Shown here: piece after piece, positions 22,926-34,816 of the stretch
How the letters are laid out: every line of letters begins with the position of its first letter
Position numbering within the stretch: the first letter of the stretch is position 1
NCBI RefSeq assembly: GCF_964656455.1
Contig: NC_135715.1
Coordinates: 171,026,437-171,090,436, forward strand
Direction of reading: 5' to 3'
DNA from: Halichoerus grypus
Taxonomy: Eukaryota; Chordata; Mammalia; Carnivora; Phocidae
Length of the DNA: 64,000 nucleotides
Notes under the pieces: model-generated
What the model saw: only the letters and a program-made list of their open reading frames with translations
What the model was told of the DNA's origin: nothing
Database searches by the model: none
Translations under genes and position numbers: made by a program

Positions 22926-25470
22926 CCTTCCTTGCCACACACATACCCAAATAAACTGGAAAGTACTTGCCTTCATTTTGGCATGCCTGAGACCACATCT
23001 TATTTTGAGTAGGATGTAATGAATTAATATTTCTTACTTGAATACAAAGTTCTCATAATGCTACTCTCCTTAGCAAGGGGCATGGGAAGCTCTTCTTTTC
23101 TCTCCTTTCTTTAACCACATTTCACCATCCACCTCATACCTTAAACACAACACTGTGATGTAGAGTTTGCTGAGTATTCGAGCTCTTCCATTTTCTAAGA
23201 GGATGTCTGTGTTCTTTGCCTTCCCAAAGAGTTCACAGAGAGGGACAGGGAGAGAGAGGTCACCAGCTGGACTGGGTTGCTAGACCGTATGACACTGCAT
23301 GATTTGTCTCTTTTGTTTATCTTCTTTTTATTGCTAAATTTTCTTTCCAGACTTCTTTGTCTTTTCTTTTGTAAAAGTTTAGCTGTGCATTGTACAATTC
23401 AATAACTTAAATACAACTGTTCTTAGTAACTAGTTCTAGCAAGAGGTTGGCTGGCTCGCATCAACGAAGTTAAGCATGTTATTTTAAAACAAGCGTTATT
23501 TTCTGAATGTAATCATTTTAAAATAACTTAAGTAATTTTGAATATATTGAACCATAAATGGAAAAATTATTACAACTGTAAAGCAAAATGTAAGTCCATT
23601 TCACCACAAGTCATGAGTGTTTAAATTTTAGGAAATGATTGGGGAAGATGAGAGAAGTTAGACCGAAACATATACTATGTTGATTAAAGTAGTATTTACA
23701 CTTTTATTGTCAAATATAATTATATATGTTTTATATAACTAAATACATGTAAAACTAGTTTATATATCTAATATATAATTATACATAAGCATATAATTAT
23801 AACATATTTAATATATTAGATATAATATATATCAATTACATTCAATTAAATATTTTATATATATTTTCATATACTTAATATAATTTTATTTTATTTTACT
23901 TTTGCTTATGGTAGGACCATTAAACCCTGCAGATAAATTCCACTGCCTATGAAATTCAGACAACCAGGGTTTTTACATTCAAATGCATTGGTCCTCCTTC
24001 AAGGGAGTCTGTAAACCCCTCCTTAACTATTTGGACAAAAGGCACTCTGTTGATTTCTACCAAGTTTGATTTGTCTTTTTTTTTAATTGAAAGCTAGTTT
24101 TATTATTTATCTCTAATCTTAAAAGGAAAGCTAGTAAGCTAGTTTAACTAACTTTATTGAAATTAATTTGATATAAAGTTGCAATTTCAAAATTAAAAAG
24201 AACTTAGATTTCATTACTTATTCTAAAAAAATTAATGATCAATATTAAATCTATCTTCATTTGTGAGTCAATGAGTTCTGACCATAAGTGGTCATGGATT
24301 TCCAGTGGAAGTATTATGATAATAATGTGTTATTTTTTTTAATTTTTGCTATAAATATTTTATGATCCTGTGCATTTGTAAAATTTGGGTGAGAGATCAA
24401 TGAACATGGTTTAAGTGTGCTAAATTATCCTTAGATTTCTAGTTACTGACATAACCAATATTTAAAATTTAATTATCAATTTGGAATGATAATTGTATTG
24501 AATTTTAATTATTGCATTTTCAGTATAATTATTACTTTTCTCAAAGAAGAATATAAAGTAGATTATCATTTATCTTCTAAATGTATTAATGTTCTTGGAA
24601 GTGAGAAAATTAATATAGAAAGTATTTACTTCAATTTATGGAATTAGAACCCTGTAGTGAAAACTGAGTACACTGACAATTTCTATCATAAAGAAACATA
24701 CATATTAAAATGAAAGTAAATATTATAATCAGGAAAAATAAGACTGAGGACATTTAGGGCTAATTATGAGTCAAAAACAATAAAATGAGTTAACCTTATC
24801 ATACATTTAAAATATAAATTTTCATGTGTAATGTATGTATGTGTATTGCTGTATTTGATTTATAAGGTATAAGTATATTTTTATTAATTAGCAATATTCT
24901 TATATTTGAAGAAGAGCTTTATTTCTATATTTAAGTCATTGAAGTTAAAGAAAGATGCTATAGGATCATAAGCCCTTAGAGCTGACTATTTGGGCAACTG
25001 CAACATCCTCTGAAAAGATAAAAAACAAGGCAAATAATATTCTTCATAAGTAAGGCAAAATATATAATGTCAAGCTGTTTTTAGAAAGGAGGTGTTTTGT
25101 TATTAGAAGAGGCTACTGTTTGTTTGACTAGTTTGAAAAACTTCATGATGGATGATTTTTAATGGGCACAGAAAATCGTTCAATATTATTAGGAGGCAGA
25201 ATATTGATGGATGTGACTTTCAAGAAAGAGTTGATAGAGGGAGATAGAAAAGGAAATAAAAATGATCCAGGACACTGAGGGGCTATGAATATGACCAGAT
25301 AGGATTAATTGTGTATAGAACAGTGAGATATATTTGAAAAGGTAATTTAGGATAGATTGTAGGGAATTCTGAAGAGTTTAAATACTGGAATTATATACCA
25401 GTGGTGGGTCATTTAATAGTTTTTCAATCTTTGGAAGACTGCTTGGAGAGAAATATTGGATATATTTGTT
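22926..25470. other. Long unassigned AT-rich stretch
   Basis: No gene recognised over 2.5 kb. Contains the AT tract at 23.7-23.9 kb. 24.96-25.40 kb might be an old repeat I cannot name. TTAAT/ATTAA motifs are common, as expected from base composition. Confidence 0.45.
23704..23900. repeat. AT-rich low-complexity tract
   Basis: About 200 bp almost entirely A and T, with imperfect TATATAAT repeats and many small hairpins. Confidence 0.85.
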
Positions 25471-25477
25471 TTCAAAG

Positions 25478-25645
25478 TGTGTCTACAGATGGACCTCCTG
25501 ATAAAATTATCTGGGGGTTGCTAAAAATGCACATTCAAGGTCCTAAACCCCAGGCTTCTGATTCAGTAAGAGAGATCCAGGATTCTGCATTTTTAGTAAG
25601 ATCTCCTATTTCTTATTTCACAATGAAGTCCCAGAACCACTGGAA
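25478..25645 (+). mobile_element. MER5-like hAT DNA-transposon remnant
   Basis: TTTCAAAGTGTGTCTACAG, ATTATCTGGGGGTTGCTAAA, AATGCACATTCAAGGTCC, AGGCTTCTGATTCAGTAAG and GATTCTGCATTTTTAGTAAG are clear MER5-group landmarks. The 87-codon frame over it is a by-product. Confidence 0.75.
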
Positions 25646-26254
25646 GAGAGACCATAGCCAGTGAAGTTCTACTTTGGGGTTGCTAGAGACTCAGTATCTC
25701 ATCCCCTCTCCAGGGCTTTTCTTCAAATGCAAAATGTCTCAAACATTCTAACTCAACAATATACCTGAACAATAGAAGATTTTTCTATACTAAATCTGAA
25801 ATGACCAGAAATTGTGATTCTCATCCAACCTGTGTTCAGAGCCAAGGCCCCCAGAGAACATCAGTGGTTACCTTTATTAAATTGTCACCATATTAATCAG
25901 GACTCTCTCGGTGACATGAAATAGAATTCATAGAATATGCCAACTCAGCAATTCCATTTCTGTTACTATGGTAGAAGAAAAGTTACTTCTTATGAATAAG
26001 TTAGGATTTTCACTGGGGATTTTGTTTTTAAGGGTTTTTATATTTGCATTTTTAAAAAGTGTAAGCTTAAAACAACATTTAAGAAAAGAAATGCAACTCC
26101 ATACCTTTAACTTTTGATGCATCCATTTGAATCATTTGTATAATGCCGTGTTAGTCAGTCACATGTGGAATGAATGTGAAGGATAATAAAGCCTTCAGTT
26201 TTTTATTCAAGAATCTGTAAATCATCCACCTTTATTTTTCCCCTTGAAAAATCA
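25646..26254. other. Unassigned sequence
   Basis: Nothing recognised. Confidence 0.45.
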
Positions 26255-26905
26255 AATCAGTACCCCTTGGTATTAATCAAAAGGAGTTAAAAACATATGT
26301 CCACAAAAAACCTACATATGGATGTTTATAGCAGCTTTATTCATAATTACCAAAGCTTGGAAGCAACTCAGATATCCTTCGGTAGGGTGAATGGATTAAT
26401 GGATTAATTATTAATGGATTAATAAAAGAGCTATCAAGCCATGAAAAGACCTGGAGGAACCTTAAATGCATATCGTTAAGTGAAAGAAGCCAATCTGAAA
26501 AGGCTACATAATATATGATTCCAACTATATAACAATATAGACAAGGAAGAACTATGGGAAGAGTAAAAAGATTATTGGTTGCCTAGGGTTGGGAAAGGGA
26601 TGAATACATGGAGCATAGAGGATTTTTACAGGCAGTGTCTAAAGGTGGATACGTATCATTATATATTTGTCCAAATGCATAGAATGTAGAACACCAGAAG
26701 TGAACTGTAAGGTGAACTGTGGACTTGGGTAATTATGATGTCTCACCGTAGGTTTATCAATTGTAACAAATGTAGCACTCTGGTGGGAGATTGGAGAAGG
26801 CTATGTACATTGGAGAGCAAGGGGGTATATAAAAATCTCTGTACCTCCTCTTAATTTTATTGTGAATTTAGATTGCTCTAAAAAATATATCTTAAAAAAA
26901 TTAAA
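26255..26905 (+). mobile_element. L1M 3' end
   Basis: TATGGATGTTTATAGCAGC, TTTATTCATAATTACCAAAG, GTGAAAGAAGCCAATCTGAAA, AGATTATTGGTTGCCTAGGG and AAATCTCTGTACCTCCTCTT, ending in a CTCTAAAAAATATATCTT-type A-rich tail, read as a 0.65 kb old L1 3' end. A small ATGGATTA duplication occurs near 26.4 kb. Confidence 0.85.
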
Positions 26906-27118
26906 CTATTCTCATCTCTTGTATTTGCTAGATGTTAATATTCAGTACTCAAAGTTTCTGTACCCTGTGACTGATGAGTTTAAGTGATGTGGAAGATGCC
27001 ATGTAAAATTAAATGCTGAATTTGTTTTCTCTGTGAATTGACTGCTCATGTAAAATTAGTTTTATTGCTACAAATATTTAAGGCATAAACCCATCTGAAC
27101 TGTTTTTACTCACAACAA

Positions 27119-27130
27119 TTTCTGACACCA
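27119..27130 (-). other. Remnant primer-binding site (tRNA-Leu type)
   Basis: On the minus strand TGGTGTCAGAAA directly follows the end of the LTR. TGGTGTCAG is the expected complement of the 3' end of a tRNA-Leu, the primer class of ERVL-type elements. Internal sequence beyond it is short and unrecognisable. Confidence 0.6.
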
Positions 27131-27134
27131 AGCG

Positions 27135-27918
27135 TGTGAGTTTTTTCACATCAACAACCAGTTCTCTAACTCTCTGGACACTCTGGTTGTCCTATAATTC
27201 AATTCTATCTTGACCTTAAGTACCCAGAGTTAGTGCTGACCCCACAGGATAAGGGCTCAGTCTCACAAGACTGTGCTCACTCAGATGCCAGTTACAAGTC
27301 CCATGTTGCCACCTGTAGTTCTGACCAATTGGCTATAAGTTTAAGGGGTTCCTGTAATTCCCTCTTCAGATTTGATAATTTGTTAGAACAACTCTCAGAA
27401 CTCAAGAAAGTGCTTTACTTACTACTGTTATTACTTACTGTTATGGTTTAGTATAAAGGACACAACTCAGGAACAGCTAAATGGAAGAGATGCATAGGGC
27501 ACAGTATGTTGGGGAGGGGCATGGAGCTTCCATATCCACTACAGGTGTGCCGTCCTTCCACCACCTGGATGTGTTCATCCACCCCGAAGCTCTCTCAACC
27601 CAATCATTTAGGGATTTTTATGGAGTTTTCATTATATAGGCACAATTGATTAAATCATTAGCCATTAGTAATTAACTCAATCTCTAGTCCCCTTGCCTCT
27701 CCCAAGAGATCTAAGTGAGACTAAACGTTCTAAGCCCCAATCATGCCTTGGTGTTTCTGGTGCCCAGTACCCATCCTGAATCTATCTAGGGACCCCCAGA
27801 CACCAGTCATTGCATTAGCATACAAAAGACACTCATCACTCTGGAGATTCTGAGACTTTTAGGGGCTGTGTGCCAGGAAGCTGGGACAAAGATCAAATAG
27901 ATATTTGTTATTGTTTCA
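27135..27918 (-). mobile_element. Old ERVL-class LTR, nearly full length
   Basis: Read on the minus strand: a TG start, TTTGATCTTTGTCCCAGC, GATTTAATCAATTGTGCC, CTCCATAAAAATCCCTAAA (TATA-box region), CATGCCCCTCCCC, CTATGCATCTCTTCCATTTAG, then CTGTTCCTGAGTTGTGTCC, and a U5-like part leading to the primer-binding site. The expected AATAAA signal is degraded. No gag, pol or env reading frame is visible. I recognise the family but not its exact name. Open frames over it are not genes. Confidence 0.75.
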
Positions 27919-29254
27919 AACCCACCACTTACTTTTCTTTAAAAAAAAAATGAAATACTTACTGGTTTCTCATGTGTATGAAACCTTTTCACTGTGCACT
28001 AAATTGAAGGTAAAATTTTATGGTTTTGCCTGAGCTGTGAATGTTTATACTTCCCTTGAAATAGATAAAATAAAAATAGACAAGTAACGTATTAGAAGAC
28101 TCTGGAAAATATTCATGAAACTTTTACCTTTAAGCTTCTCTGAAGTAGTCAGGGTTCTTATTAGTATTCTACTTTTACATGATGTACCCATTTTATATCA
28201 TGCTTTTTATTCCATTGCCTAAATCTAAAGAAATGGTAGCTTTCTACTTAGCAATTAAACTAGTCTCTTTTTCTTTTATGGAGAATGTGCATTTATTTGA
28301 TCTACTTTTATAAATAATAATTTAAATGGATGAAGAGGCAGACTGTTCTAGTAATAAATATTAACTAGTAGTGGGTTAGGCACTTTTAAAAGCTATAATA
28401 ATGCATAACTGAATAATATTTAAAAACATTAAAATCATAAATCCAAGACATACCAGAATAAACATCAATAAATCTACCCTTTTCCAATCTTAACTTGTCT
28501 CTTGATTATCCAAATTCTGTAACAGTAAATATGCTCTCAAGGGTGAAACTTAGGCATTTGTCAGTTTCTCTACTAGAACATTATATGGTGTTATTCCTTT
28601 ATTGTACATATTTAACAGTGTAACAAATTAATAAAAAGTAGTTTATTAGGTTAATTACATGAGGCTGAATTAGTAATTATATTAACTATGGTATAACATT
28701 TACACCAATTAAAGAAAAAAATTTTTTATGTATCTTTAACTTTTTTTAATATATCTGAAAACCTTGTAGAATTTAAACTAGAGGAAATATATCTGCATTC
28801 TGGGTTTTGATTATCAGTATTCTAAATTACAAATGCTTGTACTTGAACGAATTATATTATGGTAATTTTTTCCTTTAAAGGGAGAATATCAATGGTTGAA
28901 GAATAATTCAGGCTATTTATCATCATCTTTGAAAAAGTAAAATAACAAGAAAGCCCATTTAGGAGACACATTAATCTCCTGTGTGACTCTAGAAGCAAGC
29001 AGAATTTTTAAAAAGCATCTTCAAAAATTATATGGAATATACCTCTTCTGTTCTCTAACAATATATCTCTAACATTCTTCTAAAAAGACATTTAGGCTAA
29101 GGCAGTGCTAGATGCTGATGCTTCAGGAAGTGACAAAAAATAAAAGTTTTGATGAAGTTTCATTCCTGGGGCCTTGAAAGGAAATCTGGAAAAATATAAG
29201 TAGGGGTATAGTTAATTGTGAGGATAAAAATTATGTCTTCCTTTTGCACTATTA
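27919..29254. other. Unassigned AT-rich sequence
   Basis: No gene or repeat recognised. 28.6-28.9 kb has clustered TTAATTA/TAGTAATTA motifs. It could be a conserved non-coding element, but no direct evidence. Confidence 0.45.
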
Positions 29255-29257
29255 TGT

Positions 29258-29345
29258 TAGAACACAGATTGCCAAGTGACAGAGCTGGGATTTGAATCCA
29301 GGTTTCTCTGAATCAAGTCCCCTCCATGTCTGACCACAATACCCT
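29258..29345 (-). mobile_element. MIR SINE fragment
   Basis: CCAAGTGACAGAGCTGGGAT and TTGAATCCAGGTTTCTCTG are reversed MIR core sequence. Confidence 0.75.
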
Positions 29346-29347
29346 GA

Positions 29348-29540
29348 TGCAGTAGGTCCCCCTCTTATCTACAGGGGGGTTTGTGCCAAGACCCCCAGTG
29401 GATGGCTAAAGCCGCAGAGGGTACTGAACTCTATACATACAATATTTTTTTCTTATAAAATACATACCTTTGATAAAGTTTAATTTATAAATCAGTGACA
29501 GTACAAGACTAATAACAGTAACTAATACCTTAAGAAGGTA
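29348..29540 (+). mobile_element. Tc1/mariner-like (Tigger-type) DNA-transposon end
   Basis: AGGTCCCCCTCTTATCTACAG, GTGCCAAGACCCCCAGTGG, GGTACTGAACTCTATACATAC and CTTTGATAAAGTTTAATTTAT match the terminal part of a non-autonomous mariner-superfamily element common in mammals. It is truncated on the right. Confidence 0.7.
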
Positions 29541-29544
29541 TTTT

Positions 29545-29785
29545 GTTTGCCAGATAACCTGGGTCCAAAGCCCTATCCCATTCTTCCCAGCTGCATGATT
29601 ATGGACAAGTTAATTAAACCCTGTGTCTCAGGTTTTCAGCTCTAAATGGAGATAACGATGATGATGATAATAATAATAATAATAATAGTACTTGCCTTAC
29701 AAGTTTTTGTGACAGTTAAATGAGTTAGTACATTTAAAGCACTCACAGTTGTCAATGGATCATAAGAAGTGCTCAAGTAATTTAA
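29545..29785 (+). mobile_element. MIR SINE, most of its length
   Basis: CCTGGGTCCAAAGCCCTATC, GATTATGGACAAGTTAATTA, TCTAAATGGAGATAACGATG, TGAGTTAGTACATTTAAAGC and AAGTGCTCAAGTAA cover the MIR core to its 3' end. A (GAT)n/(AAT)n run has expanded at the ATAATAATA site. Confidence 0.88.
29655..29687. repeat. (GAT)n(AAT)n trinucleotide repeat
   Basis: GATGATGATGATAATAATAA and onward, grown from the A-rich site in the MIR. Confidence 0.92.
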
Positions 29786-29896
29786 CAAGTCCATGAATAT
29801 AGTTAACTAGGAGTATGTTTGCAATCAATCATAGAGTGCTTCCTGGGAATTTATATTGTTCATAGTTACATACTTCATTTTTAAAAATGCATTTAC

Positions 29897-30082
29897 TGGG
29901 GCGCCTGGGTGGCTCAGTCAGTTAAACAGCTGCCTTCAGGTCAGGTCATGATCTCAGGGTCCTGGGATCAAGCCCTGTGTTGGGCTCCCTGCTCGGCGGG
30001 GAGCCTGCTTCTCCCTCTGCCTGCCGCTCCCCCTGCTTGTGCCACTCCCCCTGTAAATAAATAAATAATATCTTTAAAAAAA
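29897..30082 (+). mobile_element. Can-SINE, full length, perfect TSD
   Basis: GGGGCGCCTGGGTGGCTCAG head, CT-rich middle, AAATAAATAAATAATATC tail. TSD TTTAAAAATGCATTTA is identical at 29880-29895 and 30083-30098. The CT-rich part is unusually short. Confidence 0.97.
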
Positions 30083-30269
30083 TTTAAAAATGCATTTATT
30101 GCCACTTGAGTACAATTTCAAGAGGCTTCATTTTTGTTTTTGTTTTTTGCATTTTTTTCTCTGTATGTTTTGCCATTTCGTAAACTAGCAAGTATAAATT
30201 TCTGGTTCAGAAATAAGTTTTTCTCTCTTGTTCTCAAAACAGTCCAAATTGTTCCAATTTGACTTGGCA

Positions 30270-30596
30270 CAGGCTGTTGCTTTACCAGTAGTGTTCACCC
30301 TGGATTTTCATAAAGGCATCTCTTTCATCATTCAGTTCTCAGCTTCATGTCCCCCCTTTAGAGTAGCCTTTTCTGAGCATCCAATCTAATATTCTGGGAT
30401 CACCATAGCAACCTCATCTTGTCATCACTCTATTCCACTGCTGTGTTTTATTTTCTTCTACCGTTTACTCTAAATGCTTCTTATTCATTTATTTGTTTCT
30501 TTATTACTTCTTAATTGTCTCATTTCCCTGCTTGAATGTAAGATCCTTGAGGGCAGGGATCATGTCCTAGGTAGTCCAGTTCAGCTGTCTCTTGAG
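30270..30596 (+). mobile_element. L2 LINE 3' end
   Basis: AGCCTTTTCTGAGCATCC, GTGTTTTATTTTCTTCTACC, TTGAATGTAAGATCCTTGAG and GGCAGGGATCATGTCCTAGG are classic L2 3' landmarks. The SINE on its right interrupts what remains. Confidence 0.85.
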
Positions 30597-30613
30597 GTGT
30601 AAAGCGTGCTTCT

Positions 30614-30824
30614 TTTTTTTTTTAAGATTTTATTTATTTATTTGAGAGAGAGAAAGAGAGAGAGAGAAAGTGAGTGAGTGAACAAGCAGGGGCAGAGGCA
30701 GAGGGAGGGGGAGAAGCAGACTCCCCGCTGAGCAGGGAGCCCGATGCAGACTCGACCCCAGGACCCTGGGATCATGAGCTGAGCAGAAGGCAGTTGCTTA
30801 ACTGACTGAGCCACCAGGCGCCCC
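30614..30824 (-). mobile_element. Can-SINE, full length
   Basis: TTTTTTAAGATTTTATTTAT, a GA-rich tract with AGTGAGTGAG, and the reversed head ending CCACCAGGCGCCCC. TSD GTGTAAAGCGTGCTTCT (30597-30613) versus GTGTAAGGCAGTGCTTCT (30825-30842), with one substitution and one inserted base. Confidence 0.95.
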
Positions 30825-30842
30825 GTGTAAGGCAGTGCTTCT

Positions 30843-32219
30843 AATGGTCTTATAGGTGCCAGAGAGAAACATGTACTCTGCTCCTTACTATTTACATAAA
30901 ACTTTGTTGTTTAGGAAAATACATTTTTGGAGGTCTCTGAATAGTTTGAAGTTCTATCCATTTTTCTAGATCTTCTTTATTTTATTGTCACTTTTTAACT
31001 AGCTGTGAGGCTGGGTGTCTGAGATCATTTTGCTACTGGTAAAACTGTAGAATTACTTTTATTGAACTGTGTTTTCATATTACGTCCTAGCCCACACGGA
31101 GGTGTCTTATAACAGACTGTAAAATTTACCATTATTATTTCAGAAATGGTGTAATTGAGGGTTTGACTTATGCTCTCAATATCAGTTAGTCCATGAAAAC
31201 AGAAACAACTTAAAGTACTAAAAACAGAGGGGAGAGAATTTCATGCAAGGCAGTGGTTTTATGGATGATGGAAACACTGAGAAGCCAAATGAGACAATGA
31301 GGCAGATGAAAAAACAGTGACAGAGTAGCTGCCACCCTAGGCTGGAGGAACAAAGTGAATAAGTGACATTCCTGAGTCCAGAGGGTTTTGTACACCCGGA
31401 AGGGGGAGGCTCTACCTGAGCAATGAAAGCCAGCACTAAAGCCATGCAAGAGACACAGTAGCTTCTAGAGACTTCATATTAGAGAGGTTGGGGAAAAAAT
31501 ATCCTGGCTGCTCCCTGTCACCCTCCAATCTCCAGTTAGCAAGCATTTTTCCTTGACTGAAGCCAGGTGAGAGTTAGCTGATAGGGGACCCTGGGTGTAG
31601 TAACTTTCATATCAGCCCCCTGAAACCTTGTGCAAAGTAGGAGAGGGGTAAGGAATGGGTCTGAAAGCAAACTGTCCCTGGACTGGCGTACTGCTCCGTT
31701 AGGAGGCATAAGCGCAAATTGTACTCAGTCCACAATTGAGTTATATATATATATATATATATTATATATGTTATTATATATGTTATTATATATATATATA
31801 TAACAGGCACTAAATTATGCCACCAATCATGATTGTCTCCTTGTGTTGGTTTCTAAAGAACATAGTCAATTTTTATGACTCTTTTTTTGGCATATTGCAC
31901 AAGACTCTTCTGGAATATATTTTGAGTTCCACTCTTACTCCCAGATTTATTCCCTAAATATTGTTAGTCCCTCGGCTAGATGCTGTAGCACCACTGTGGG
32001 TTAGTAACACTGACAGTCCTTGGTGGCAATGGCTCTGAGAAAGTGACTACTGGGATTTGTGGTGCTGTCGTCTGACCAATCAGGCCATTGCCCTTAGAGA
32101 CAATACTATTGAAAGGACAAGGTCTGCAACTGTGGCATACTAACTAAGTTTATCTTAGAAGTCAGGATTTCTGACTCCAAAACCTATGCTCTTTCAACTG
32201 TGCTAACATTTAATACTCC
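30843..32219. other. Unassigned sequence with a TA tract
   Basis: 31.18-31.70 kb is GC-richer than average and includes overlapping 75-79 codon frames on the minus strand, without recognisable features. It may be an old repeat that I cannot name. No gene called. Confidence 0.45.
31740..31803. repeat. (TA)n microsatellite
   Basis: About 64 bp of TA repeat broken by GTTAT units. Confidence 0.93.
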
Positions 32220-32440
32220 TTTCTAATTTTCCTCCAATCCTTAGCTTATGTGTTACTTCCTGTGAGAAAGTTATTGCCTTACCTCTATCATAGCACTTAG
32301 AGTACTATAATAGTACATTCACCTTGCTCTTTCCCTTAGATAGGTGTACTGTTTGTTATATCTTTATTTTCAGCACCTACCTTAGTGTATGACACATACA
32401 ACATGTTCAATAGACACACTTTGAATAAATGAATGAATAA
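32220..32440 (+). mobile_element. L2-like LINE 3' end
   Basis: TATCATAGCACTTAGAGTAC, CAGCACCTACCTTAGTGTA, TGACACATACAACATGTTCAA and TTTGAATAAATGAATGAATA correspond to the L2 3' terminus. Confidence 0.75.
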
Positions 32441-34585
32441 GGAAATGAATTAGTAAATAAAACAAATACCTTGGTTAGGTCAATCCAGTTTCCTTATCGA
32501 TGAGGTGAGCAGCATATTTAATACTTCTTTAGGAAGCATTTGTTTAAAAATAGATAATACCAACATTCAAAGTGACTCAAACCATTTGGAGAAGTGTAAT
32601 CTCACTCACAAAAAAAAAAAATGAATTCAATTAAGACTAGTTATGAGATGTAAACTTTGCAAAGCAACCGCATCAAGATGTAGAAGATAAAAATTACAAG
32701 TAAAACACAAATTGTGCTGTTCTGTAAGTCATAATGATATGCAAAATAAATGAATTGCTGTGCAACGTGCTATGATCAGGCATTAGGCACTTATATTTCC
32801 TTAACCAATTTCCTGAATCTGGCACATACCTTTTCTTTGGTGAAACTGTATACTGCTTTGAATAATGACCATATAGATGGGCTTCATAGAGTTCAATATA
32901 AAGATACTAAAGAGAGTGAACCCCTTCAGTGCATAAAAATTGCAAAAGACCAGTTCTATTTTAGGTGCACAGAAGAGTCAGAAAGAGGTGAATTTGCTTT
33001 GTACTTCACTAGACTCCTGGGAGGAATCAGGACCCCCATTTAGGTCATGATGCTATTTGTAAAACTGGAAATATTTGTATCCTGGAAAATATCCAGGATT
33101 TTCCTGACCTCATACAAAAAATCTGGAAACCTGGTTGCTGAGAAAATTTGATCTTACAATTAAACCATTAATGAATATTCACAAATTTATGTAAACCTGG
33201 CTGTGATAACACTGAGAAGTGTAATTTCAGACTAGTGTTAAGAGAGCACAGTCTTGCAGTCTTGTTCACTGGCTTTTTAAGCGATTCAGTGCATGGCAAT
33301 TTGGAGGAGGCAGTGCTAAGTCCTATATTCTTTCTCTTTCAATAGAACTGTGTAAACAATGTAGTAAACTTTAAAAAAAGCTGGTAAGTTTCAATGGTGA
33401 CATTTCTGGATTGGAGGATAAGAGAAATGGACTTTGGTGATTGAAGGACTGGAGGAAAAAATTGTGTCAGGGATGCTGAGAAGCTTTCATACTATTTTGT
33501 GATCTGATAGCTTGACTTCAACATACAGACAGGCTATGTGACTTTTGAGGTTTAAGGTGTTCATACTATGGGTAAATTTATTATACAGACTGTTGCATTG
33601 ACCTACTGTTTTTGCTTGTATGTCTGAGATCTCAGGACTGTTTCATTATTTAGTTAATTAGTCAATTTATTCATTCTTCTTATTCTTTCAACTGTCATTT
33701 ACTGATTTCCTTTTCTTTTTCGTCACTAAAAAGAAAGCAATGTGATGCTCCAAGTGTTCATGTTATCATAAAGGAGGAGGACAACTAAAATGATACACAC
33801 TGAAATTACTAAAACGATAGACAAAACTTTGAGAAAAGAGGAAATGATTAATTTTGCATGTGGAATTTGATAAGTCAAAAAGAGAGACTTCATTAGAGAT
33901 GACTCCATTTGAGTAGAGGCTTACATGATGAGTAGCATTACTCCAGTTATTGAAAGAAGAAAGCCCTGGTAAGCAAGAAGACATGTATTTAGTTTAGAAC
34001 AATAGTTTAGAACAATAATTGGTATTTATTTCAGAGTTCAGATCTTTAGGAACTAACTTTGAGAATACTGAGTCATGTAGGCTAATTTTCATTTATTGCC
34101 CTCTTGGCTCCTTTGCAACCATCGCCACAACCATCTGAAGAAGAACCTCTACCAAGCATGATCTTATATCACTTGCGATCCCTTAACTAGTGTGGATTTC
34201 TCTTCTAGTCTATCTTGTATCATAATTAGTACTGAACTAGTGTTGTACTAAATTATAAGTTCCTGTGTTACCTTTCCCTCAGACAGACAGCACCTGGTAC
34301 GTGGTGGTCTGCTGAGTAAGATAGTCTGGGTGTAACTTCATAGGAAGTACAGAGGATAGGAGTTGGAATATAGAGATCAATATAATAGTTGTGTGTCCCT
34401 GTGTATTGTACTTTGATCTAAAAGGAAAAAATATGAGCCCCAAAGTAATACCAAGAAATGGAATCATACTTGTCAAAGCACATAGATTAACATAACAATA
34501 ATTCTATAGCAAGATTGTCTAAATTTAAATTTGTGAACATTTTTGAGTTCAACTATTGAACTAAACAAGCAAACTTTCCTTCCTT
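32441..34585. other. Unassigned AT-rich sequence
   Basis: No repeat recognised. A 97-codon frame near 32.75-33.04 kb and overlapping 60-72 codon minus frames near 33.8 kb show no domain and no codon pattern I would trust. Confidence 0.45.
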
Positions 34586-34600
34586 AGAAAATACAGAGCT

Positions 34601-34801
34601 GGGCGCCCGGGTGGCTCACTTGGTTAAGCAACTGCCTTCGGCTCAGGTCATGATCCTGGAGTCCCGGGATCGAGTTCCGCATCGGGCTCCCTGCTCGGCA
34701 GGGAGTCTGCTTCTCCCTCTGACCCTCCTCCCTCTCATGCTCTCTGTCTCTCATTTTCTCTCTCTCTCAAATAAATAAATAAAATCTTTAAAAAAAAAAA
34801 A
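34601..34801 (+). mobile_element. Can-SINE, full length, perfect TSD
   Basis: GGGCGCCCGGGTGGCTCAC head, GTTAAGCAACTGCCTTCGG, CTGACCCTCCTCCCTCTCATG and (AAAT)n tail. TSD AGAAAATACAGAGCT is identical at 34586-34600 and 34802-34816. Member of the CTGACCCTCC subfamily. Confidence 0.97.
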
Positions 34802-34816
34802 AGAAAATACAGAGCT

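Noticed and set aside
32750..33043. 97-codon open frame with a mixed composition
   Set aside because: No family recognised, no flanking splice signals of note and no second exon candidate. Treated as chance.
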